Under the pieces are notes generated by a model that did not search any database, had not been told where the DNA came from, and saw nothing but the letters and a program-made list of their open reading frames with translations. From positions 1-11,553 of the forward strand of contig DASZLR010000011.1 of assembly GCA_035552275.1 (NCBI GenBank): a stretch of 11,553 nt of DNA. Reading direction: 5' to 3'. Origin of the DNA: DASVLX01 sp035552275. Lineage in GTDB: Bacteria > Actinomycetota > Actinomycetes > Mycobacteriales > Pseudonocardiaceae. Both the position numbers and the translations under genes were made by a program. Positions 5,972 to 10,967 of this stretch are shown here, piece after piece. Position 1 is the first letter of the stretch. Each line of letters opens with the position of its first letter.

Positions 5972-7333
5972 CTACCCGCCACCGCCGCCGCCGGTGGTGC
6001 CGGTCGTTGTCGTGGTGGTCGGCGTTGTCGTGGTGGTGGTGGTCGTAGTGGTCGTGGTAGTTGGTGTCGTGGTGGTGGTCGTGGTCGTCGGCGTGGTGGT
6101 CGTGGTGGTCGTGGTCTGCCGGTCCCGCGACGGGGTGTCCACCAGCGTCTGCTGGTCCGTCGACACCGGCGGCAGCACCTGGTTCGGCGTGCTGGGCACG
6201 GTCGTCTGCGTGGTGTTCGCGTTCTGGGTCGGCCCGGAATTGCCGTTGTGGTTGAACAGTCCGCTGAAGAACAGCGCCGCGAACAGCGCGGCGATCGCCA
6301 CCGCGCCGATGCCCAGCAGCACGGTCGGCCCCCGGCCACGACGCTGTGCCGGCGGCAGTTCGGCCGGCACGGTCTGGGTCGGCCGGAAAGCGGTCTGGCC
6401 GACCGGCGGCCGGCTGGTCACCGCGGTGCGCGCCACCATCGTCGGCCCGTAAGGACTGCCGCCGCCCATCAGCGCGGTGGGACCCTCCGGAATCGGCGTC
6501 AGGTCGGGCTGTGTCCCCCGGGCCACCGAGTCCAGCCACCGCGCCGCCTGCGCCGCGCTCGGCCGGCGCTGCGGGTCGGGATCCAGCAACCGAGTCAGCA
6601 CCTCGGTCAGGGCGCCGGCCCGGCGTGGCTCGATGATCTGGCCGGCCGCGACGGAATGCAGCAGTGCCAAGGTGTTCTCGGACAGTCCGAACGGCGGGTC
6701 GCCCTCGACCGCCGCGTACAGCGTCGAACCCAGCGAGAACACATCCGAGGGCGCCTCCGGGTTGCGCCCGTAGGCCACCTCGGGTGCGAGGTACGCGGGA
6801 GTGCCGGCGATCAGGCCGGTCTTCGTCACCGCGACGTCGCCGGTGGCCCGGGAGATGCCGAAGTCGGTGATCTTCACGGTGCCGTTGTCGCCGAGCAGCA
6901 CGTTCGCCGGCTTGATGTCCCGGTGCACGATGCCGGCCTCGTGCGCGGCCGCGAGCGCCGACGCGACCTGCGCGCCGATCCAGGCGACCTCCGCGGGCGG
7001 CAGCACGCCCCGGTCGGTCATCTCGGTCGCGAGGCTGCGCGAGGCGAGGTACTCCATCACCAGCCAGGGCGCGTCGTCCTCGTCGACGACGTCGAACACC
7101 GAGACCGCGTTGGCGTGGTGCAGCCGCGCGGCGATCCGGCCCTCACGGGCGGCGCGCTCGCGGGCCTCGTTGGCCTCGCTGTCGTCCAGGCCCGGTTCGA
7201 GGCGCAGTTGCTTGACGGCGACCGCGCGCCGCAGCCGCTGGTCATACGCCAGCCAGACGACGCCCATGGCGCCGCTGCCGATCTTCCTGTCCAGTCGGTA
7301 GCGTCCACCGACCAGACGTCCTTCGCTACTCAC
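5972..7333 (-). CDS. Transmembrane Ser/Thr protein kinase with poly-Thr tail
   Basis: This is a paralogue of the kinase at 4214-5845 (453 residues from GTG 7333). Numbered from that start, it has the Gly loop GSGAMGVV (20-26), catalytic Lys41, HRD at 137-139, DFG at 157-159 and GTPAYLAPE. The catalytic domains of the two are closely similar, including SDVFSLGSTLYAAVEG. The membrane helix is about 336-360 (PTVLLGIGAVAIAALFAALFF). Unlike its neighbour it has no folded ectodomain. The outside part is a polar linker followed by more than 30 Thr broken by single Pro, ending in six Gly. An in-frame GTG at 7342 is possible. GTG 7333 is preferred because the N-terminus then aligns with the paralogue (VSSEGRLV against MSDEGQLV). 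Thr/Pro-rich tails of this kind are typical substrates of actinobacterial protein O-mannosylation; that modification is inferred. Confidence 0.95.
   Translation of the reverse strand: MSSEGRLVGGRYRLDRKIGSGAMGVVWLAYDQRLRRAVAVKQLRLEPGLDDSEANEARERAAREGRIAARLHHANAVSVFDVVDEDDAPWLVMEYLASRSLATEMTDRGVLPPAEVAWIGAQVASALAAAHEAGIVHRDIKPANVLLGDNGTVKITDFGISRATGDVAVTKTGLIAGTPAYLAPEVAYGRNPEAPSDVFSLGSTLYAAVEGDPPFGLSENTLALLHSVAAGQIIEPRRAGALTEVLTRLLDPDPQRRPSAAQAARWLDSVARGTQPDLTPIPEGPTALMGGGSPYGPTMVARTAVTSRPPVGQTAFRPTQTVPAELPPAQRRGRGPTVLLGIGAVAIAALFAALFFSGLFNHNGNSGPTQNANTTQTTVPSTPNQVLPPVSTDQQTLVDTPSRDRQTTTTTTTTPTTTTTTTTPTTTTTTTTTTTTTPTTTTTTGTTGGGGGG
5993..6117. repeat. Low-complexity tract encoding the poly-Thr tail
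   Basis: About 125 bp of GTG/GTC/GTT triplets on the plus strand encode Thr runs of roughly 8, 8, 13 and 6 residues split by Pro on the minus strand. Length variation between strains would be expected by slippage in steps of three bases. Confidence 0.8.
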
Positions 7334-7395
7334 CCGGTCCACCCATAGTGTGTCCCCCGGCCAGTGTGCTCACATGTCCCACGGACGACAACGAT

Positions 7396-7421
7396 CAGCG
7401 GCCGGCGCGGGCCGACCGCTG
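7396..7421 (-). promoter_or_regulatory. Strong hairpin in the leader of the second kinase
   Basis: CAGCGGCCGG (7396-7405) pairs with CCGACCGCTG (7412-7421) with one mismatch; a further C-G pair closes a 4-nt loop. It lies about 60 bp upstream of the kinase start and about 100 bp after the stop of the preceding gene. It may be that gene's terminator or a leader structure downstream of the promoter at 7472-7499. No clear T-tract follows. Confidence 0.4.
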
Positions 7422-7471
7422 CGTCACTGTTCCCGGGTAGAGGCACCGCACCAGGCTAAGCGTTCACTTGG

Positions 7472-7499
7472 AGTGTACAGAACCGGCCTGTGCGCTGAA
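7472..7499 (-). promoter_or_regulatory. Candidate sigma-70-type promoter for the kinase pair
   Basis: On the minus strand, TTCAGC (7494-7499) and TACACT (7472-7477) are separated by 16 bp. This is a fair match to the actinobacterial housekeeping consensus TTGACn/TAnnnT. It would give a leader of about 120-130 nt before the kinase start, containing the hairpin at 7396-7421. It also separates the kinases from the upstream membrane-protein genes as a transcription unit. Confidence 0.45.
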
Positions 7500-7524
7500 C
7501 GGCTCAGCGAAGTCGGCGTTCGGA

Positions 7525-8619
7525 TCAGCTCCGTTGCGCGGACAACAGGTCGGCCCCGTTGATCAGCGGCGGATTGCCGGGCGTCACGTCGAGCAGCTCC
7601 ACGACGCGCATCCAGGTGCCATTCGGCAGCAGCATCCTGATCACTGCCTGTACCGCGCCGTCCGGCGTCGACCGCACGCTCTCCACCTTCACCTGGCTCA
7701 CCTGGGACCAGGACTGGAGGAAATCGGTCGGGGACGCCAGCAGCGAGGGCGCGAGCAGCGCGAGCGCCTCGGTCGGCCTGGTGGTGACCAGCTGGAAGAA
7801 CGAGCGCACCACGTCCTGCGGGGCGAGCTGGGTGGACGCGTCCGAGGTCGGGCCGGCGGTGGGGCTGGCGTCGACCGGCGCGGTGGTCCCGGCGGTGGTC
7901 CCGGTCGGCTCCTCATACCGGTAGAGCTGGTTCCGGCCAGCCGATGGCGAGCCGGTGGGCGTGGACTCCGGTCGCGCCGTGCCGGTCGCGCCGAGTGCGC
8001 CGAGTGCGGTGGCCAGGGAGTCCGGCCGCAGCGCGGCGGCCCCGGTCACCTCGGTGGGCAGCACCGCGGGCGCGATATCGCTTGGCCCCGGCCGGTGATG
8101 GGCGAACGCGGCGGCGGTCGCCACCGAGCCGCACAGCGCCATCGCGCCAACCGTTAACCCGACGACCTTGGCCGTCCGGGCCGTCTTGGTCCCAGTCATG
8201 GGTCCGGTCCTGGTTCCCGTCCTGCTTGCGCTGTCCCGCTGCGGAAGCTGGTGGACCTCGACCGGGCCGAGCAACTCGGCCAGCCGGTCCTGGGTGATCC
8301 GCTCGGCGCCGGTCGGAACGCGCAGCGCGTCGCTTTGCGCGTAGTGCCGGCGGATCAGGTCCACGACCGTGATCGAGTCGGCCCGGCGTCGCCGGTGCGC
8401 GGTTCGCGGACGGTCCACGAGACTGCCTCCGTAGCCAGACGTGAGCGGGTTGTGCTCGAAGCCATGGTTACCGTGCGGCATCGCGTTGGGGCCAGTCCTT
8501 GTCGGTGGAGCACCCTTCCGTGGCGACAAGCGGTCGAGCTTGTCACCCATGTGGGTGCGTTCAGGTGGGTTCGGCGGGTCCGATTCGGCGGGTGCCGACG
8601 ACTCGGTGCGGCTAGCCAC
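7525..8619 (-). CDS. Single-pass membrane protein with kinase-like ectodomain, function unknown
   Basis: This 364-residue protein matches no family I can name. Residues 1-150 are hydrophilic, rich in Pro, Arg, Ser and Thr, and probably cytosolic. They include one helical patch (SITVVDLIRRHYAQSD, about 82-97) and ITQDRLAELLGPVEV. One membrane helix spans about 151-173 (KVVGLTVGAMALCGSVATAAAF). A Ser/Thr/Pro-rich stalk and a C-terminal domain of about 100 residues follow. Landmarks of that domain (VVRSFFQLVTTRPTEALALL, SWSQVSQVKVESV) align with the ectodomain of the kinase at 4214-5845 and with the next protein. The start is GTG 8619, overlapping the preceding stop by 8 bp (GTGGCTAG) with GAGGA upstream, so it is coupled to that gene. 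The open frame continues upstream to 8691, inside the neighbour; a downstream ATG at 8550 is also possible. Confidence 0.85.
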   Translation of the reverse strand: MASRTESSAPAESDPPNPPERTHMGDKLDRLSPRKGAPPTRTGPNAMPHGNHGFEHNPLTSGYGGSLVDRPRTAHRRRRADSITVVDLIRRHYAQSDALRVPTGAERITQDRLAELLGPVEVHQLPQRDSASRTGTRTGPMTGTKTARTAKVVGLTVGAMALCGSVATAAAFAHHRPGPSDIAPAVLPTEVTGAAALRPDSLATALGALGATGTARPESTPTGSPSAGRNQLYRYEEPTGTTAGTTAPVDASPTAGPTSDASTQLAPQDVVRSFFQLVTTRPTEALALLAPSLLASPTDFLQSWSQVSQVKVESVRSTPDGAVQAVIRMLLPNGTWMRVVELLDVTPGNPPLINGADLLSAQRS

Positions 8620-9673
8620 CCGGATTCTCGATCCTCGGATCGCCGCCCAGGGTGAACCGCAGTGTGGTCTGCCGCACGGTCGTGCTGCCATCTTTCCCCA
8701 CCACTTGCAGCAGGCTGACGGTGACCCCGGTCCGTGGGTCGAGCGTCAGGCTCTGCACCTTGATCGTGGAGATGTCGCCGTAGCGATGCTGGATAACCGC
8801 GCGAACGTCGTCGCTCAGGGCAGTGGCCGCCAGACCGGCGGCCGCGCTGACATTGGACGTGACCTCGGCGAAGAACTGCTGGGTGCGGGTGGCCAGTTTG
8901 GTCGGGTCGACGGTGGTCGGTCCCGGCCCGCCGACCGTGGTGACCGGCGGCGTCTCGGTGTCGGTGATCGAGGCGCTCGGGTCGCCGGTCGGGCCGACCA
9001 CGGACGAGCCGGCCGGCGCGAGGGCCGAGGTGTCGGCGACGTTCGCCGGGCCGCCCCTGCCGCTCGCCGAGCGGGCCCGGTTGGCTCCGTTGATGTCATT
9101 GGCGCCGTTCGTGGGGTCCGCGCGATTGCCGCCGTGCCGGCCGTCCTGCGGGCCCGGCTGATCCGGCTCCGATGTGCTGACCAGCGGCACCCCACTGGGG
9201 AAGTTGGGCAGCGCGTCGATGTGGTCGGCGAGATGGGACGGCCCGACCAGCTTGGTGGTGGCCAGCAACAGCCCGATCAGCGCGGCGACCGAGGCGGTGA
9301 TCATGAACCAGGCGGCCCGGCGCCAGCTCCGCGGCGGCGTCACCGAGGCGGGCACGGAGCCGAGGTTGAACGAATGCAGCCCGGCGGGCCCGGTGTCCAG
9401 TAACGGGTCCGGTGCCGGGCGGGCGCCCGCCGCAGCCGCTCCAGCCGGTTGATCGGCCGCTTGGCCGACCGGCGCCACCAGGGGCTTGGCGTGGCTGGGC
9501 TGGCGGCGGGGGACCGGTACGGTTGGTGCACTCGGCACAGTCGGCCGAGTCGGCAGGGTCGGCGCGGTCGACACAGCCCACGCTGAGGCGTTCCCGTTGT
9601 CCTCGTGGCGCGCGTGGCGCCCGAGTGTTTCGTGCCGCTCCGGGTGGGTCGCGGAGCGTCGTCCGCTGGTCAT
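8612..9673 (-). CDS. Single-pass membrane protein with kinase-like ectodomain, function unknown
   Basis: This 353-residue protein has the same plan as the gene it overlaps. A disordered N-terminal region of about 118 residues, rich in Pro, Ala, Thr and His, comes first. One membrane helix follows at about 120-140 (AWFMITASVAALIGLLLATT). Next is a Gly/Asn/Pro-rich stalk, then a C-terminal domain of about 95 residues. The landmarks TQQFFAEVTSN, HRYGDISTIKVQSL and TTLRFTLGGDPRIENP match the kinase ectodomain pattern. The start is taken at ATG 9673, which has GAGGT 9 nt upstream. An in-frame ATG at 9700 would add nine residues but lacks a well-placed ribosome site. The product may be an extracytoplasmic partner of the kinase, but that is inferred from domain similarity and gene order. 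Confidence 0.85.
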   Translation of the reverse strand: MTSGRRSATHPERHETLGRHARHEDNGNASAWAVSTAPTLPTRPTVPSAPTVPVPRRQPSHAKPLVAPVGQAADQPAGAAAAGARPAPDPLLDTGPAGLHSFNLGSVPASVTPPRSWRRAAWFMITASVAALIGLLLATTKLVGPSHLADHIDALPNFPSGVPLVSTSEPDQPGPQDGRHGGNRADPTNGANDINGANRARSASGRGGPANVADTSALAPAGSSVVGPTGDPSASITDTETPPVTTVGGPGPTTVDPTKLATRTQQFFAEVTSNVSAAAGLAATALSDDVRAVIQHRYGDISTIKVQSLTLDPRTGVTVSLLQVVGKDGSTTVRQTTLRFTLGGDPRIENPGG

Positions 9674-9805
9674 GGACAAGTGACCTCTGTTCGCCGCCAT
9701 CCTGACGTCGTTCTATTGCGCCATAACCGATCGGGCGCACGAGTAGGCCATTCGGGCAGTGCGAGGTGACGGCCGGTAACGGTGGCCAGGGAACAACGGA
9801 ACCGG

Positions 9806-9819
9806 GCGGTCGCGACCGC
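9806..9819. promoter_or_regulatory. Perfect 14-bp palindrome upstream of the membrane-protein pair
   Basis: GCGGTCGCGACCGC is fully self-complementary. It lies about 135-145 bp before the start at 9673, in a 260-bp gene-free gap that must hold that operon's promoter. It could be an operator for a dimeric repressor. In GC-rich DNA a palindrome of this composition can also arise by chance. No convincing -35/-10 pair was found around it. Confidence 0.25.
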
Positions 9820-9960
9820 GACCATCCGGCACGAGGCATGGCGCTCCGGAAGTCCCCACCGTCATTGGGCAGAGACTAGGCCGTGCGCGGTTCGGACGCC
9901 TAGCAGGTAACGCAGGTCACGCCAGGGATCGACCGAACGAGTGAACGGCGGGACCGTCCG

Positions 9961-10281
9961 TCAGGTCCCGGAATGCGCTCCGTCGCGGAATCGCTGCCGC
10001 GTCGACTGCAGTGCCTTGGTGGCCACCGCGCCGGTGCCGCCGGCGATCAGGATGGCCACCACCTCGGCTCCGACGCCGCCGAAGGCCAACAGCAACGCGA
10101 TGAGGCCGGCGGCGGTGGTCGTGCCGGCCACCATCCACCGACCCCGCACATACCGCGCGATCGGCTCCCCGCCGGCGCGGCGGTTCGCCGCCGAGCCCAA
10201 CATGGCGAGGTAGCCGTCGTGCGCGAGCGCCGCGGCCAGTCCGGCCAGGGCGATGATGACGGCGATCAGTTCAAACAGCAT
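9961..10281 (-). CDS. Small three-helix membrane protein
   Basis: This 106-residue protein is not recognised as a named family. Hydrophobic segments lie at about residues 2-20 (LFELIAVIIALAGLAAALA), 50-68 (MVAGTTTAAGLIALLLAFG) and 70-90 (GAEVVAILIAGGTGAVATKA). Between the first two is a basic stretch (NRRAGGEPIARYVRGRW), and the tail is polar and basic (STRQRFRDGAHSGT). The start is ATG 10281, with only a weak ribosome site (GGA). It is transcribed alone, with 106 bp to the chorismate mutase stop upstream. That gap carries four copies of the half site found in the two-component operator. It is therefore a candidate member of the same envelope-stress regulon, a kind of target often seen for LiaR-type regulators. 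Function is unknown. Confidence 0.82.
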   Translation of the reverse strand: MLFELIAVIIALAGLAAALAHDGYLAMLGSAANRRAGGEPIARYVRGRWMVAGTTTAAGLIALLLAFGGVGAEVVAILIAGGTGAVATKALQSTRQRFRDGAHSGT

Positions 10282-10325
10282 ATGTCCAGTGTGCTCGCAC
10301 CAACGACGTCCGTGCCATGATCCGC

Positions 10326-10370
10326 GACCCTGAATTAACCCTGATATCGACCCTGGCGCGTCTCAGGGTC
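10326..10370 (-). promoter_or_regulatory. Cluster of four TCAGGGT half sites, candidate operator
   Basis: On the plus strand ACCCTG begins at 10327, 10338 and 10350 (steps of 11 and 12 bp, about one helical turn). An opposing CAGGGTC lies at 10364-10370. GACCCTG (10349-10355) and CAGGGTC form 7-bp inverted arms 8 bp apart. The 10-mer ATCGACCCTG (10346-10355) is identical to bases 2072-2081 of the two-component palindrome. The cluster lies 45-89 bp before the start at 10281, a good distance for an activator. The inverted arms could instead act as a terminator of chorismate mutase. Confidence 0.5.
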
Positions 10371-10387
10371 CCGGCTCCTCAAGCGGG

Positions 10388-10717
10388 TCAGCGGCCGAGC
10401 GGTCCGCGCCCCAGGTTCAGCAGCACCATCGCCAGCTTGCGGCCTTCCGGGCCCAGATCCCGGTACCGCGCCAGCACGTCCATCTCCCGGTTCACCACGA
10501 TCCGGGTGCCACCGGCGGCCATCCTGGTCGCGCCGATGATCCGGGACACCTCGGTTCGGCGGGTGACCAGCCGCAGGATCTCGGCGTCCAGCCAGTCGAT
10601 CTCCTGGCGCAACTCGGAGATATCGGGGATATCGGGCTGGCTCGGCTGGCCGGACCGACTGTCGGTGTCGGGTTCGGCTGCCTCGTTCGGCTGCTCGTTG
10701 GAAGCGATGGCGTTCAT
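10388..10717 (-). CDS. Chorismate mutase, AroQ-delta type
   Basis: This 109-residue cytosolic enzyme converts chorismate to prephenate, the first step towards Phe and Tyr. After a 32-residue acidic, disordered N-terminus, the all-helical AroQ fold begins at SELRQEIDWLDAEILRLVTRRTEV. Likely active-site residues by family comparison are Arg37, Arg54, Arg65 and Arg72. The AAGGTR loop between the first two helices, and the ending LLNLGRGPLG, are typical of the small actinobacterial form represented by Rv0948c. In M. tuberculosis that enzyme is activated by binding to DAHP synthase. The start is ATG 10717 with a clear AGGAG 8 nt upstream; the open frame continues much further upstream but is non-coding there. 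The gene is divergent from the UvrD/PcrA helicase, as Rv0948c is from Rv0949. A Phe/Tyr attenuator appears to precede it. Confidence 0.95.
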   Translation of the reverse strand: MNAIASNEQPNEAAEPDTDSRSGQPSQPDIPDISELRQEIDWLDAEILRLVTRRTEVSRIIGATRMAAGGTRIVVNREMDVLARYRDLGPEGRKLAMVLLNLGRGPLGR

Positions 10718-10761
10718 CGGCGGTTCTCCTGCGGTGCGGGAGTCCGGCTGGCGGCCCGAGA

Positions 10762-10791
10762 AAGCCCCGGGTCCAGTGGACTCCGGGGCTT
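10762..10791 (-). terminator. Attenuator terminator hairpin of the chorismate mutase leader
   Basis: On the minus strand AAGCCCCGG (10791-10783) pairs perfectly with CCGGGGCTT (10770-10762). A short GTC/GAC extension follows past a bulge, with a 5-nt loop. TTTCTC follows the descending arm, a short U-rich run for this GC-rich genome. The hairpin ends 45 bp before the chorismate mutase start. Its ascending arm is also half of the alternative helix with 10826-10834. Confidence 0.65.
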
Positions 10792-10808
10792 CGGTGGTCT
10801 TCAGCGCG

Positions 10809-10877
10809 CTAGACGACCACGGGAGCCGGAGTCCGGATCCCGTAGAAAAACTCGAACTGAGTCGCCGTGGTGTGCAC
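10809..10877 (-). CDS. Phe/Tyr-rich leader peptide of chorismate mutase
   Basis: This is a 22-codon reading frame starting at GTG 10877 and ending at TAG 10809-10811. It contains HTTATQFEFFYG, giving four aromatic codons in five (TTC GAG TTT TTC TAC, 10856-10842), and ends in TPAPVVV. It lies in the leader of the gene whose pathway makes exactly these amino acids, so a role in ribosome stalling when Phe or Tyr is scarce is the natural reading. There is no Shine-Dalgarno. The GTG lies 6 bp after a -10-like CACAAT, so it may be leaderless. An in-frame GTG at 10895 would give 28 codons but overlaps that -10 box. The remaining coding capacity of this frame upstream is non-coding. Confidence 0.62.
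   Translation of the reverse strand: MHTTATQFEFFYGIRTPAPVVV
10819..10843 (-). promoter_or_regulatory. Pause/anti-antiterminator hairpin in the leader
   Basis: Perfect outer arms ACGGGA (10843-10838, minus) and TCCCGT (10824-10819) pair, and CCGG/CCGG form an inner stem with an ACT loop. The hairpin begins in the Tyr codon of the leader peptide. It sequesters 10826-10834, the 5' strand of the antiterminator. A ribosome stalled on the Phe codons would cover its 5' arm and prevent it from forming. Confidence 0.6.
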
Positions 10878-10883
10878 GAACAG

Positions 10884-10914
10884 ATTGTGACACACCCTCG
10901 CCGCCGGCGTCGAA
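10884..10914 (-). promoter_or_regulatory. Candidate promoter for the leader and chorismate mutase
   Basis: On the minus strand a -10-like CACAAT (10884-10889) is preceded directly by TGT, giving an extended -10 pattern. A TTCGAC (10909-10914) lies 19 bp further upstream as a -35 candidate. Transcription would start about 6 bp after the -10, at the GTG of the leader peptide. The long spacer lowers confidence. Confidence 0.4.
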
Positions 10915-10915
10915 T

Positions 10916-10947
10916 CGCTGTCACACGGGGAACCGCTGTCACACGGG
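10916..10947. repeat. Tandem direct repeat between chorismate mutase and helicase
   Basis: The 14-mer CGCTGTCACACGGG occurs at 10916-10929 and again at 10934-10947, an 18-bp period. An inverted TGTGACA lies at 10886-10892, in the leader promoter. The repeats end 20 bp before the helicase start and lie just upstream of the leader promoter on the other strand. They could be a binding site serving either gene. Confidence 0.6.
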
Positions 10948-10967
10948 CCGAGTACCGTGGACTTCCG

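Noticed and set aside
4571..6117. GTGGTC tracts as a tandem repeat array or CRISPR-like element
   Set aside because: There are no regular repeat-spacer units; the tracts are fully explained as Thr codons in two kinase stalks.
6248..7348. 366-codon plus-strand frame opposite the second kinase
   Set aside because: It is a shadow of the kinase coding strand; no motifs, Arg/Gly/His/Asp-rich.
9096..9839. 247-codon minus-strand frame starting upstream of the membrane protein
   Set aside because: Most of it overlaps the membrane-protein gene in another frame. It shows no hydrophobic segment or motif, and the competing frame has a clear membrane helix and conserved-looking C-terminal domain.
10852..10857. 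SOS/LexA box near the helicase (TCGAAC half site)
   Set aside because: Only one half of the mycobacterial-type TCGAAC-N4-GTTCGA box is present, and it falls inside the leader-peptide codons.
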